DNA from: Bradyrhizobium sp. 1
GTDB lineage: Bacteria > Pseudomonadota > Alphaproteobacteria > Rhizobiales > Xanthobacteraceae
DNA: 64,000 nt
Assembly: GCF_023073315.1 (NCBI RefSeq)
Contig: NZ_JADPJH010000036.1
Location: 1-64,000, forward strand
Reading direction: 5' to 3'
Both the position numbers and the translations under genes were made by a program. Shown one piece after another: positions 25,574-35,111 of the stretch. The notes beneath the pieces were generated by a model. That model ran no database searches, was not told where the DNA came from, and saw nothing but the letters and a program-made list of their open reading frames with translations. Within the stretch, counting starts at the first letter, position 1, and each line of letters begins with the position of its first letter.

Positions 25574-27123
25574 TCGAGATCCAACCCAATAGCGTCGAAT
25601 TCTGGGCTGCGAACCGGCCCGACGACATCGCATTTGTCGAAGGCGACCGTCAGTTGACGTGGTCGCAACTCAACGACGCGGCCAATCGCGTTGCGCATGG
25701 TTTGACGGCGAGGGGTGTGGCCGCAGGCGACATTGTCGTGCTGCGAACCCAAATCCGTATCGAATGGCCGATCTTGAGTGAGGCGCTCGGTAAGCTCGGT
25801 TGCTCGCTGCTCGGTCTCAACTGGCGGCTGACGGCGGCCGAAACGAAATACGTGCTGTCCAATAGCGGTGCGCAAGTTGTCGTCTGTGACGATACCGATC
25901 CGTCGGCGCTGGTGCCGGCTTTTGATGGTCTTCTCGTCAAGCTCGCCGTGTCCATCGACAAGTCATCGCCGGGATTCGTTGACTTCTCGGACCTGCTGAA
26001 GGCGGCAGCGGAGCCTGCGCTCGTGTCAAGAGGCCGCCCGCCGCTGATCCTTTATACGTCCGGGACGACAGGCCTGCCCAAGGGCGTTGTCTCGGCGCTT
26101 CAACCCGTCGCGAAGATCGACACGAAAACCAACGAATACCTCGCGGACGTCGCGCAGACCCGGCGCGGACATCCCGGCGGCGTCTCGCTGCTGACTCTGC
26201 CGCTGCATCATGGCGCAGGCCCTTCGCAGGTGTGGGGCGCGATCCAACTCGGCAATACCACCGTGATGATGCGGCGTTTCGATCCGGAAGGTGTGCTGCG
26301 CCTGATCGCCAAACACAGGGTCACCAATTGGACCGGTGTCCCAACCATGTACAAGCGGCTCGCGGCTCTTCCGCGCGACTTACTCGAATCCCATGACGTG
26401 TCGTCTATCCGGGCGCTTTCGGTCGGGGCGGCTCCCGTGCCTTACCAGCTCAAGCGATGGATCATCGACTATTTTGGGGACGGCGTTCTTGGCGAGGGCT
26501 ACGGCGCAACCGAAGTCGGAATGATCAGCTTTCTTCCACCGGATATGCAGGACAAGAAACCGGGATCGAGCGGCCGTCCGCACAAGCATGTGCATATCAG
26601 TATTCGAGATACCCAGGGCAACGAGTTGCCGCGTAGTCAGACTGGTGAGATATGGATCAGAACGCCTGCGACGATCAGGTCATATCTGAACGGCAAGCCG
26701 CTCAGCCCCGATACGCTGGATGCGGATGGTTACTTTCGCGTTGGCGACGTCGGAATGCTGGATGACGACGGCTATCTGTTCATCACCGATCGCGCCAAAG
26801 ACATGATTATCGCCGGCGGCGTCAACATCTATCCGGCCGAGATCGAGGCCGCGATTCTCAAGCACCCGGATGTTCAGGATGTCGCCGTGATCGGTATTCC
26901 TGACGAAGAGTTCGGTGAGCAGATCAAGGCGTTCTGCGAATTGAAGCCCGGCCATCAAACGGACGAGGGCTCAATCCTGGATTTCTGCCGCGAGCATCTC
27001 GCATCGTACAAACGGCCGAAAACACTATCGATCGTCGAAGAATTGCCGCGCAACACAATGGGCAAATTGCTCAAGCGAGACCTACGTGAGCCCTACTGGA
27101 AGGGCCGGGAGAGAAATGTATGA
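25570..27123 (+). CDS. Acyl-CoA synthetase (AMP-forming)
   Basis: 517 residues from ATG 25570, overlapping the TetR stop by ATGA. The adenylation P-loop is LILYTSGTTGLPKG, the A5 segment is GEGYGATEVGM, the hinge region is DGYLFITDRAKDMIIAGGVN-IYPAEIEAAI, and the catalytic Lys lies in RNTMGKLLKRDLR. It should activate a carboxylic acid to its CoA ester as the first step of this locus. The next gene (SDR) overlaps by ATGA, so the operon is translationally coupled. Confidence 0.94.
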   Translation: MIEIQPNSVEFWAANRPDDIAFVEGDRQLTWSQLNDAANRVAHGLTARGVAAGDIVVLRTQIRIEWPILSEALGKLGCSLLGLNWRLTAAETKYVLSNSGAQVVVCDDTDPSALVPAFDGLLVKLAVSIDKSSPGFVDFSDLLKAAAEPALVSRGRPPLILYTSGTTGLPKGVVSALQPVAKIDTKTNEYLADVAQTRRGHPGGVSLLTLPLHHGAGPSQVWGAIQLGNTTVMMRRFDPEGVLRLIAKHRVTNWTGVPTMYKRLAALPRDLLESHDVSSIRALSVGAAPVPYQLKRWIIDYFGDGVLGEGYGATEVGMISFLPPDMQDKKPGSSGRPHKHVHISIRDTQGNELPRSQTGEIWIRTPATIRSYLNGKPLSPDTLDADGYFRVGDVGMLDDDGYLFITDRAKDMIIAGGVNIYPAEIEAAILKHPDVQDVAVIGIPDEEFGEQIKAFCELKPGHQTDEGSILDFCREHLASYKRPKTLSIVEELPRNTMGKLLKRDLREPYWKGRERNV

Positions 27124-27911
27124 GTGAGCTTCTCGATCTTGGAAACAAGGTAGCGCTGATCACCGGCGCGGGACAAGGAGTCGGGCGTCAGATTGCATTG
27201 CACTTTGCTGCGCACAACGCGGCGGGCATTGTCGTCAATGACTATTTCCTCGATCGCGCCGAGCAGGTCGCCCAGGAAATCAACGCGAGCGGCGGCAAAG
27301 CGCTCGCGGCGCAAGCAGACGTCACGAGTCTAGCGTCGGTCAAGGCCATGGTCACCAAGGCCGAACAAGCCTTCGGGCCGATCGACGTGCTCGTCAACAA
27401 CGCCGGCAACGCAGGCGCCGTTCCCGATCCGGATGCGCGAAAGCCATTCTGGGAGACGGGTCCGGAGGTGTGGAACAGCTTTATTGGAGTCAACCTCTAT
27501 GGCGTCATCAATGGCGCAGCAGCCTGTATCCCGAGGATGATCGAGCGCAAGGGTGGCCGGATCATCACTGTTATTTCGGATGCGGGTCGTGCCGGCGAAG
27601 CGGGCTTGGAAGTCTATTCCGGTGCGAAAGCTGGCGCCGCAGGTTTTACCCGAGGAATCGCGAGATCGCTGGGGCGCTACCAGATCACCGCCAATTGCGT
27701 GGCGATTGCTGCCACCATGACGCCGGCGATCGAAGCGCGCTTGAAGGCTAATCCCGAACTGCAAAAGAAGATGATGGAGAAATACGTCATCCGCCGTCCG
27801 GGCCAACCCACCGACGTCGCCAACATGGTTCTGTTCCTTGCATCCGACGCCAGCGCCTGGATCACCGGCCAGACCTATCCCGTCAATGGCGGATTCAGTT
27901 TTGCACTGTGA
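27120..27911 (+). CDS. Short-chain dehydrogenase/reductase
   Basis: 263 residues. The cofactor loop reads ALITGAGQGVGRQIALHF, the NNAGN motif is at residues 91-95 or so, the catalytic Tyr-Lys lies in YSGAKAG, and the C-terminus is the usual ITGQTYPVNGGFSF. It starts inside the ligase stop codon (ATGA). It probably acts as a hydroxyacyl-CoA dehydrogenase in the pathway begun by the ligase. Confidence 0.93.
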   Translation: MSELLDLGNKVALITGAGQGVGRQIALHFAAHNAAGIVVNDYFLDRAEQVAQEINASGGKALAAQADVTSLASVKAMVTKAEQAFGPIDVLVNNAGNAGAVPDPDARKPFWETGPEVWNSFIGVNLYGVINGAAACIPRMIERKGGRIITVISDAGRAGEAGLEVYSGAKAGAAGFTRGIARSLGRYQITANCVAIAATMTPAIEARLKANPELQKKMMEKYVIRRPGQPTDVANMVLFLASDASAWITGQTYPVNGGFSFAL

Positions 27912-27923
27912 GGCCAGCCGACG

Positions 27924-28697
27924 ATGACCAGCGAGACTGAACAAGTCGTCCTCACTGAATGCCGCGGGCATGTTCTGGTGGTGACCATCAACAGGCCGGT
28001 TGCGAAAAACGCGTTCAATGCCGCGGTCGCGCACGCCGTTTCGGCGGCGATGGATCTGCTCGACGCCGAGGACGAATTGTTCGTCGGCGTCATTACCGGG
28101 GCGGGTGGAAACTTCTCCGCCGGCGCCGATCTGAAGGCGGTCATGCGTGGTGAACGTGCCGTCACCGAACGCGGCGGCTTCGGACTGTTTCGCCGGCCGC
28201 CTCGCAAACCCCTGATCGCGGCGGTCGAAGGATATGCCGTCGGCGGCGGCCTGGAACTGTGCCTGTCTTGCGATCTCATCGTCGCCGCGCGCGACGCCAA
28301 GATGGGATTGCCGGAGGTCAGGCACAACGTCGTTGCCGTCGGAGGCGGCTTGTTTCGCCTGCCGAAGAGGATTCCGTATCACGTTGCGATGGAGCTCGCA
28401 CTGACGGGACAGTTCAAGAGCGCGGAATTCTTCGAAAGACTGGGGCTCGTCAATCGCCTGGTCGAGCCGGGACAGGCGCTTGAAGCCGCGGTCGCACTCG
28501 GCAACGAGCTGCTGACAAACGGTCCGACCGCTTTGGCAGCTTCAAAGGAAATCATTTTCCAGGCCGCGAACTGGACCGATGAAGCCGGCTGGGCCGCGCA
28601 AGCGCCCATCGCACAAAAGGCGCTGAATTCGGAGGATCGCACGGAAGGTCTCAAGGCATTTGCCGAAAAGCGCAAACCGGTCTGGAAGGGCAGATAG
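27924..28697 (+). CDS. Enoyl-CoA hydratase/isomerase (crotonase family)
   Basis: 257 residues. Oxyanion-hole segments are NFSAGADLKAVMRG and VEGYAVGGGLELCLSCDLIV. The Glu in LPEVRHNVVAVGGG marks the catalytic region. It hydrates or isomerises an enoyl-CoA between the ligase and SDR steps. It lies 12 bases after the SDR gene. If the thiolase-like protein is a retro-aldolase, this enzyme would supply its beta-hydroxyacyl-CoA. Confidence 0.93.
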   Translation: MTSETEQVVLTECRGHVLVVTINRPVAKNAFNAAVAHAVSAAMDLLDAEDELFVGVITGAGGNFSAGADLKAVMRGERAVTERGGFGLFRRPPRKPLIAAVEGYAVGGGLELCLSCDLIVAARDAKMGLPEVRHNVVAVGGGLFRLPKRIPYHVAMELALTGQFKSAEFFERLGLVNRLVEPGQALEAAVALGNELLTNGPTALAASKEIIFQAANWTDEAGWAAQAPIAQKALNSEDRTEGLKAFAEKRKPVWKGR

Positions 28698-28699
28698 CT

Positions 28700-29674
28700 G
28701 TGAGCGTATCCCCAGGCCGAAGCGCATTACCAGCGACAATCACCGAGCGGCTGCGGTTGCCGCTGATCGCCGCGCCTATGCTTCGCGTATCCGGCGTGGA
28801 CCTCGTCACAGAAGTCTGCCGGGCAGGAGCAATCGGCGCCTTCCCGACGGCCAACGCACGGACGGTCGAGGAACTCGATGCCTGGCTTGGGCAGATCGAG
28901 CGCAACGTCGCTGGTCTTGACCGTCCGGCCGCGCCGCATTGTCCGAACCTCATCATCCGTCAGCCACGGCTCGAAGACGATTTGGCATGTCTGGTTCGGC
29001 ACAAAGTCGAACTGGTCATTACCAGCGTCGGATCGCCCGCCGCTGTTGTGGAACCGCTTCACGATATCGGCTGCCTGGTGCTCGCGGACATCGCCTCGCT
29101 GCGCCATGCCGAGAAGGCGCTCAAGGCTGGAGCGGATGGTCTGATCCTGCTGAGCGCAGGGGCGGGCGGACAGACAGGCTGGGTCAATCCCTTTGCGTTC
29201 GTTCGTGCCGTCCGATCCATGTTCGATGGCCCGATCGTACTTGCGGGCGGCGTGACGGATGGTACGTCGCTGGCTGCGGCGCGTGTTCTCGGCTGTGACC
29301 TGGCCTATATGGGGACGCGGTTCATCGCGACCAACGAGAGCATGGCGAACAACACTTATCGTCAGATGCTGGTCGACAGCACGCTCGACGACGTCCTGTT
29401 GACCAAGGCTTTCACCGGGCTTGATGCCAGCATGCTGCGGCCATCCATCGTCGCCGCGGGCCTGGACCCATCGAATCTCGATGAATCGGTGTCCGAGGCG
29501 CGGGCGCGCGAAAAGTTCGGCGGAAAGAATTCCGGAGAGGGACCCAAGCGCTGGAGCGAAATCTGGAGCGCGGGGCATTCCGTGTCAGGCGTCCGCTCCG
29601 TCACCGGAGCGGCCGATCTCATCAACGAAATAGTTGAGCAGTACGATGCAGTATTCGGAAGATACTCGCCGTAA
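28700..29674 (+). CDS. NAD(P)H-dependent flavin oxidoreductase / nitronate monooxygenase family
   Basis: 324 residues with a GTG start two bases after the hydratase stop. The FMN-dependent TIM barrel is shown by LPLIAAPMLRVSGVDLVTEV, GADGLILLSAGAGGQTGW and the phosphate-binding PIVLAGGVTDGTSLAAAR...LGCDLAYMGTRFI. Members oxidise nitronates or act as enoyl or quinone reductases. In this acyl-CoA operon a role as a flavin enoyl-CoA reductase or desaturating enzyme is plausible. True nitronate oxidation seems less likely. Confidence 0.88.
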   Translation: MSVSPGRSALPATITERLRLPLIAAPMLRVSGVDLVTEVCRAGAIGAFPTANARTVEELDAWLGQIERNVAGLDRPAAPHCPNLIIRQPRLEDDLACLVRHKVELVITSVGSPAAVVEPLHDIGCLVLADIASLRHAEKALKAGADGLILLSAGAGGQTGWVNPFAFVRAVRSMFDGPIVLAGGVTDGTSLAAARVLGCDLAYMGTRFIATNESMANNTYRQMLVDSTLDDVLLTKAFTGLDASMLRPSIVAAGLDPSNLDESVSEARAREKFGGKNSGEGPKRWSEIWSAGHSVSGVRSVTGAADLINEIVEQYDAVFGRYSP

Positions 29675-29700
29675 TTTGCTACGAACTATCAGGAGGAAAA

Positions 29701-30921
29701 ATGAACAAAATAAGCCGAAGAACTGTATTGGCAGCTTCTGCGTCGGCACTCGCAGCCGGAGTAATCGGGCGAAAGGCGTCCGCAGCCGGTTCATACGATC
29801 CGGGCGCGAGCGACACGGAAATCCGTATTGGGCAATTCGGGCCGCTGAGCGGTCCGGTATCGTCGTTCGGTGTGCTTGCCAGCGCCATGGATGCTTACTT
29901 TCGTATGCTGAACGAAGCGGGAGGCATCAATGGCCGCAAGACCAAATTCATCTTCTACGATGATGCCTACAGTCCCCCAAAGTCGGTTGAGGCCGCGCGG
30001 CGTCTCGTCGAGGGCGACGAAGTTCTTTTCATCTCAGGCGCAATGGGATCCGCCGGCAATCTCGCCGTGCAGAAATACATGAACACACGGAAAGTGCCGC
30101 AGCTATTCCTCGCGGCGGGTGCGGGAAAGCTTGCCGAGCCCGCGTCCAATCCCTGGACCATGGTGGGCGCAACGACATTCGAGATGGAAGGAAGCGTCTC
30201 CGGACGTTACATTGCCGGTGCGCTGCCGAATGCCAAGATTGCCGTAATCTACCAGAACGACGATGCCGGCAAAGCGACCTTGGCGGGATTGAAGAAGGGT
30301 TTAGGTGCACACACGTCTCGAATCGTCTCGGAACTGAACTATTCAGTCGGAGATCCGACGGTCGATTCGCAGATCGTCCAGATGAAATTATCCGGGGCGG
30401 ACGTGGTCAACTTGATTACCATTCCGAGGATGGCGAGCCAGGCGCTTCAGAAAATAGCCGCGCTCGAGTGGAAGCCTCAGGTGTTTCTAGGTTCGGGCAA
30501 CTCGTCGACGCGGGCGACCTTGAAGCCGGCAGGTTTCGAGAACGCTCAAGGTGTTCTTGCAACGGTCACCCGACAGGATCCCGGAAACCCTCTCTGGGCC
30601 GATCAGCCGGACATGAAGGAATATCTGTCATTTCTCGATCGCTACGTGCCGAACGCGGATCGTGCCAACGATCTCTACTCCATCGGATACACGATTGCGG
30701 CATCGACCGCGCATGTCGTTCGACAATGCGGCGATCAGCTGACGCGTGCCAATGTCTTGCACCAGGTGACGAGCCTGAAGAATTTTGTCGCTCCGCTTCT
30801 CGTTCCGGGTATAACGCTTAACACGTCCCCGACCGATTACGTGCCGGTAAAGCAGTTTCAATTGATGCGCTTCAAAGGCGAAGCTTACGAGAAGGTCGGA
30901 GAACTGCTGAGCGCCGTGTGA
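29701..30921 (+). CDS. ABC transporter substrate-binding protein, branched-chain amino-acid type (Peripla_BP_6)
   Basis: 406 residues with GGAGG upstream. The N-terminus SRRTVLAASASALAAG is a twin-arginine-like signal, cut near KASA-AG. The mature start YDPGASDTEIRIGQFGPLSG and the segment YSPPKSVEAARRLVEGDEV identify the LivK-like family. No permease or ATPase genes of the Liv type are near. It is one of three paralogues in the window (others at 38.0 and 42.2 kb), each beside catabolic genes. It likely captures the acid activated by the CoA ligase of this operon and docks to a transporter encoded elsewhere. Confidence 0.9.
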   Translation: MNKISRRTVLAASASALAAGVIGRKASAAGSYDPGASDTEIRIGQFGPLSGPVSSFGVLASAMDAYFRMLNEAGGINGRKTKFIFYDDAYSPPKSVEAARRLVEGDEVLFISGAMGSAGNLAVQKYMNTRKVPQLFLAAGAGKLAEPASNPWTMVGATTFEMEGSVSGRYIAGALPNAKIAVIYQNDDAGKATLAGLKKGLGAHTSRIVSELNYSVGDPTVDSQIVQMKLSGADVVNLITIPRMASQALQKIAALEWKPQVFLGSGNSSTRATLKPAGFENAQGVLATVTRQDPGNPLWADQPDMKEYLSFLDRYVPNADRANDLYSIGYTIAASTAHVVRQCGDQLTRANVLHQVTSLKNFVAPLLVPGITLNTSPTDYVPVKQFQLMRFKGEAYEKVGELLSAV

Positions 30922-31022
30922 TCCGTGGCCACGCTGCAAGATGGCCTGAATCCGGGCAGGGGCGCTGGGCGCGGAAATTACAAGGAAATTGAATAACATA
31001 AGAGTTCGCAGTTTTATTCTGA

Positions 31023-31235
31023 ATGGCGCACCTCATGTTCGACACGGAAACCACCGAGCTTTTGCGCGCGGTCCTCGATGAAGTCTGCGAAAGCGTTTCG
31101 CACCGCGAGATCGGAGCACGGACTCACGTAGCCTCGAAAATACTAGAGGCCGCCACCCAAGGAGAGGTCTCGCCCGATGGCCTTAGGCAGGTCGGCCGCG
31201 ACGCCCTGTCCCGTGCACCCACGATGTGGCGCTGA
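31023..31235 (+). CDS. Small conserved hypothetical protein (rhizobial)
   Basis: 70 residues, MAHLMFDTETTELLRAVLDE at the start and a C-terminus of LRQVGRDALSRAPTMWR. I recognise this as a short helical protein found widely in Bradyrhizobium; no function is known to me. An internal ATG (MFDTET) four codons later is an alternative start. It has no signal peptide or membrane segment. Confidence 0.65.
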   Translation: MAHLMFDTETTELLRAVLDEVCESVSHREIGARTHVASKILEAATQGEVSPDGLRQVGRDALSRAPTMWR

Positions 31236-31251
31236 TTGATCCGGAGGGGGC

Positions 31252-31674
31252 GTGAACTTCCAGGTGACGGTCCTCAAGATCCTAGTGAGCTATCCGGATG
31301 GCTTTGCCGTCATGGAGGACCTCAAACGCGACATGGCCATCTTGGCGACCAGTGGCCGCGAATGGGCGGACCGGACCAACCGTCTTGCCGCGCGGGTGCC
31401 CGAGCTCGATGTCTTTTCCCATGGGCTGGTCGAACGCATCAGCGGCGGATGGCAGATCACGGCCAAGGGACGAGCAGTGCTCGAGTTCATGGAAGCCCGC
31501 CCACCTGCGTTCGAACCGATCCAGCCGCCTTTGGTCGAGGAGACTACGGCTGCGGTAGTCGCTGTGACGCAGGTTCCTCCGCTTCGGCAGCCCGTTGATC
31601 GAGCCAAGCGTCGGCGCGAACGCCGCGAGCGTCGGCGCGAGGCGCGCGAACGAGCGAGGGCGACCGCCTCCTGA
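31252..31674 (+). CDS. Conserved hypothetical protein with basic C-terminus
   Basis: 140 residues from GTG 31252, with GGAGGGGG directly upstream. The N-terminal 75 residues (FQVTVLKILVSYPDGFAVME ... DVFSHGLVERISGGWQITAKG) look like a winged-helix fold. A proline-rich linker and a strongly basic tail (RAKRRRERRERRREARERAR) follow, suggesting nucleic-acid contact. Similar proteins occur in rhizobia in my recollection; the role is unknown. Confidence 0.65.
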   Translation: MNFQVTVLKILVSYPDGFAVMEDLKRDMAILATSGREWADRTNRLAARVPELDVFSHGLVERISGGWQITAKGRAVLEFMEARPPAFEPIQPPLVEETTAAVVAVTQVPPLRQPVDRAKRRRERRERRREARERARATAS

Positions 31675-32357
31675 AGTGTCCTACAGAGCCGGCGAGGCAC
31701 GAAGAGATGACGGGAGCCGAACCCGCGCGTATCGCCAGCCGCGACAGCTCCGCTGGCCCTGACCGCCCAGCAGCCCCGTTTCAATGGAGAGCCCGTTTCC
31801 GCCCACGAGACCACCTGCCGTTTCAAACCCGTCTTGAAGCGTCGATGAGAACACAGGGGTCCGGAGGCCGGTCAGCTCTATGAGCGCCGAGGGGCCGAGC
31901 TCGAGGAACGTCCCGAGCGGCATCCGCTCGAGGTTCAGGCGCGCAGTGGTGACGTTCTCGCTGAGCTGTCCTGCTCCGACATTCAAGCCCGCTCCGAAAG
32001 GGACACGCCGAGCTCGGATGGAATCAGGTGAACCTGCCGCAGATTCGAAAGGCGAGGCTTGCGGCGGACGAGATAGCGGTGCTGGACAAATGCGCCGGCG
32101 TGAGCGTCGCCTTAGACACTATGGGGCTCCACCTGCACGATCCGATCCTGAGGCGGTTTGCAGAAGTGGTGACCGCGATCGGCCGCGGCTGGACGGCGTC
32201 ATGCGCCGAGGAACCAAGCCAGGTTCATCGGTGCAATCCGCTTCCTACCTGTCCATCGACGCGGCCTCAGTATAATCCCCCGGTGCGGCTGAGGCCGTTT
32301 CCTTGTCAGCAGCATTTTGACCAGCCGGATAGCTCACTTATGAGGTCAGTGGCGTCG
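31675..32357. other. Gene-poor stretch
   Basis: The plus frame from 32028 (NLPQIRKARLAADEIAVLDK) has protein-like composition but no recognisable domain and soon degenerates. Nothing else here is supported. Confidence 0.4.
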
Positions 32358-32825
32358 TTAGGCCGACATTGCGGCCAGGGTCGCAACAAATCTCTCCGCG
32401 ACATCACGGCGTGAACACTGGATGCGCTCGTTCACGCCACCTGCGGAGCGCATATCGATCTCACCGTAAAGACAGATCGGTAGTTGTCGGTTGTTGTTGA
32501 AGCACCGGTCCGGACCGCCCTTGCGGTTCACGTAGCGCCAGGTCTGGTCCACCACAATGGCATCGGCAGGTGGGACCTCTTCGTCGATGAACCGAGCATT
32601 TCGAAACGTGAATTCGACATCCTGGTAGGCGAAGGCGGCGACCGCCCTGCCGGTCGTGACGAGGATGGCGTCAGGCCTCAGGTAGAAGGTCTCCTTTCCC
32701 AGTGGCACTTTCAGAAAATCGACGTTGCTTTTGATCAGGTGCGGCTTGTCTCTGCTCAAGGAGACCGGGTGCCGTTGGATCAGCTTCGAGGCACCTGCGT
32801 TGCGCTTCCAATCCGCTTCCTGCAT
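32358..32825 (-). CDS. Hypothetical protein, possibly 5'-truncated
   Basis: 155 residues. The stretch from KPHLIKSNVDFLKVPLGKET to the end (FRNARFIDEEVPPADAIVVD, QTWRYVNRKGGPDR, NNNRQLPICLYGEI) has the look of a genuine conserved protein. It resembles the C-terminal part of proteins carrying an N-terminal DUF4236 domain, a tentative memory-based match. Such proteins are longer, so the N-terminus may be lost. No partner genes lie nearby, and I cannot assign a function. Confidence 0.5.
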   Translation of the reverse strand: MQEADWKRNAGASKLIQRHPVSLSRDKPHLIKSNVDFLKVPLGKETFYLRPDAILVTTGRAVAAFAYQDVEFTFRNARFIDEEVPPADAIVVDQTWRYVNRKGGPDRCFNNNRQLPICLYGEIDMRSAGGVNERIQCSRRDVAERFVATLAAMSA

Positions 32826-33392
32826 TTCGAGAGGGACGTTCCAGATGCCGCCGCAACTGGTTAGGCGTGGAAGGCCGAAGCGAGTGTTTCAAACCGCGAC
32901 GAATACTCCGCTGAGAACTCGTACTCGAGGGATACGGTGCTGGATTCGCGGCCGTGAACACGCAAGATACAGCGACGCTTTGATGCGCTGCTCCACTATG
33001 GAGATTTCTCGTCAGCGCTGCTTGGTCCGGACGCTGCGCGGGTTTTCGGGATGCGGTAATTCGTCCGCCTCGCACAAAGACTTCAGAGCAATCCGTACTT
33101 GACACCTTACCGATTAAAGATACGGTCGTTTGTTAGAATAAATATGCATCGGGAGGTTAGGCATTTGATCCGATCGATTCCACCCGTGCGGGGTTTGCGG
33201 AATTGTAAAATTCGCGGAGAAGAGGACTCCGCAGCACGAGGGCGCGTGCGTTCCCGCCAAACAATCACCGGCCCGTGCGCGTTGTGGCGAAGCTTCCATT
33301 CTATCTGCTTGAAGCTGAGGTTGCGATTCTGACAATCGCGTTCACAAACAGTATGGCCTAACCGCCGTAAGCTCGGAGGCTAAGGACGCAGA
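32826..33392. other. Gene-free stretch before the NMT1-type ABC operon
   Basis: No supported gene is visible. A locally AT-rich patch at about 33110-33150 and the bases just before 33393 may carry the operon promoter. I see no clear operator. Confidence 0.4.
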
Positions 33393-34205
33393 ATGATCGA
33401 TAAGATTTCCGTTTCGATCAGAGACGTCACCAAAATCTTCGTTTCTCGTACCGGGGAAACGAAAGCGTTGGCAGAAACAAGCCTCCATGTCCGGGAGGGA
33501 GAATTCGTCAGCCTGCTTGGACCTTCGGGATGCGGAAAGTCGACGCTACTGCGGCTTCTCGCGTCGCTGGACCGGCCCAGCACAGGCGAAGTCGAACTCA
33601 CATTAAACAACGCCGGAAGGTCGCCCGTGTCCGTCGTGTTTCAGGACTACAGCATCTTTCCATGGAAGACTGTACTGGGCAATGTCGCTTTCGGACTTCG
33701 TCTCGCCGGCAAGAAGCGCCCCGAAGCCGAACGGATCGCCAGAGAGCACATCGTCCGGATGAACCTCGCGGGATTCGAAAATGCCTATCCCGGCCAGTTG
33801 TCCGGCGGCATGAAGCAGCGCGTTTCGCTCGCGCGCGCGCTGGCTCTCGACCCCGACCTTCTGCTTCTCGACGAGCCATTCGCAGCGCTCGATCCGCAAA
33901 TGCGTCAGATCCTGCAGGAGGATCTGCTTCGTCAGTGGGAAAACGGCGACGTTAGGACCGCGATCTCCGTCACGCACGACCTCGACGAAGCCATTCTCCT
34001 CGGCGACCGGGTCGCGCTGATGAGCGCTCGTCCGGGCCGGATCAAGCGCATCTTCGATGTGCCATTCGGGCGACCGCGGTCTCCCGATATCCGTTACAGC
34101 CAGAAATTCTCGGAGATTCGGCAGGAAATATGGGCCAGTCTCCGAGACGAGGTCAGACCTGCCGGCCCGGACGCCGCCCCAATCAAGCATTCGGAGCCGA
34201 TATGA
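33393..34205 (+). CDS. ABC transporter ATP-binding protein, nitrate/sulfonate/taurine type (SsuB/TauB-like)
   Basis: 270 residues. Walker A is GPSGCGKST, the Q-loop is VFQDYSIFPWKT, the signature is LSGGMKQR, Walker B is LLLLDEPFAALD and the H-loop is SVTHDLDEA. The Y-S-I-F-P-W Q-loop is typical of the SsuB/TauB/NrtD group. Its stop overlaps the permease start (ATGA), so the two are coupled. It energises uptake of the ligand bound by the NMT1-like protein two genes down. Confidence 0.94.
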   Translation: MIDKISVSIRDVTKIFVSRTGETKALAETSLHVREGEFVSLLGPSGCGKSTLLRLLASLDRPSTGEVELTLNNAGRSPVSVVFQDYSIFPWKTVLGNVAFGLRLAGKKRPEAERIAREHIVRMNLAGFENAYPGQLSGGMKQRVSLARALALDPDLLLLDEPFAALDPQMRQILQEDLLRQWENGDVRTAISVTHDLDEAILLGDRVALMSARPGRIKRIFDVPFGRPRSPDIRYSQKFSEIRQEIWASLRDEVRPAGPDAAPIKHSEPI

Positions 34206-35080
34206 ACGTTGCGCCTGGGTCGCCGAGGGCCTTAGAACGTACGACGCGGATCGTAAATAGTCCCGGCCAGCTCGAACGGCAGCATAGCAAGTTGGTCGCG
34301 CGGCGCAGCCGTTTCCGCCTGCTCTTAAACTTTCTTATTCCTGCCGCGCTCCTGCTTGGCTGGGAAGTCGGCGCCATCTTTGGAATGATCGACCGGCGTT
34401 TTTTTCCGCCGCCCTCGGCCACGACAATCGCGGCGATCAAGCTTTTCGCCAACGGCTCGCTTCTCGGGCAAATCGTCGTTACACTTTATCGCGTATTCGC
34501 CGGTTATCTTCCGGGCGCGCTGATTGGAGTGGTGTTCGGAATTTTCACTGGATCTTATTGGACGGCGGATGCGCTGTTTCGGCCGGTCCTTACCGCGATG
34601 TATACTGTGCCGAAACTCGGCATCTTTCCCTTGATGCTTCTGATCTTCGGTCTCGGCGATCTCCCAAAGATCGCGCTCGTCGGACTTTCGGTGTTCCTCC
34701 TGATTGCGATTACGGCACATGATGCCGCACGCGCCGTTCCCAGCGGCTTCATCGATGTCGGTCGGGTGTTCGGCGCAAAGCCCCACCATCGCTTCCTTGA
34801 AATCACGCTGCCCGCCTCCGCCACGATGATTTTCAGTGGTCTACGCCTTGCGATGGGCCAAGCGATCTTGGTGACGATCGCCACCGAAATGGTGAACGGC
34901 GACGACGGCGTCGGCTTCCTGATCTGGCACTCCTGGAGCATTTTCGAGCCGGCCTCAATGTTCGTGGGGATCGTAACTTCTGCCCTGGTCGGAGTCCTCT
35001 CGATCGGTCTCGTGACCATCGTTGAGCGGTTCTGCATTTGCTGGGAAGACCAGAACCAAACCAAGCTCGCTTTCACCTAA
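34202..35080 (+). CDS. ABC transporter permease, SsuC/TauC type
   Basis: 292 residues from ATG 34202, inside the ATPase stop. Six membrane helices are visible (LLNFLIPAALLLGWEVGAIF first). The family phrase PKLGIFPLMLLIFGLGDLPK is present, and the EAA-type coupling loop is DVGRVFGAKPHHRFLEITLPAS. It forms the channel for the adjacent ATPase. Confidence 0.93.
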   Translation: MNVAPGSPRALERTTRIVNSPGQLERQHSKLVARRSRFRLLLNFLIPAALLLGWEVGAIFGMIDRRFFPPPSATTIAAIKLFANGSLLGQIVVTLYRVFAGYLPGALIGVVFGIFTGSYWTADALFRPVLTAMYTVPKLGIFPLMLLIFGLGDLPKIALVGLSVFLLIAITAHDAARAVPSGFIDVGRVFGAKPHHRFLEITLPASATMIFSGLRLAMGQAILVTIATEMVNGDDGVGFLIWHSWSIFEPASMFVGIVTSALVGVLSIGLVTIVERFCICWEDQNQTKLAFT

Positions 35081-35111
35081 CCATCAAACATGCGTCATAT
35101 TGAGGCCCAAA

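Noticed and set aside
27330..28382. Minus-strand open frame of 350 residues
   Set aside because: It is antisense to the SDR and enoyl-CoA hydratase genes.
32028..32414. 128-residue plus-strand frame
   Set aside because: The start looks protein-like, but the second half is low in rhizobial codon bias and no family is recognisable.
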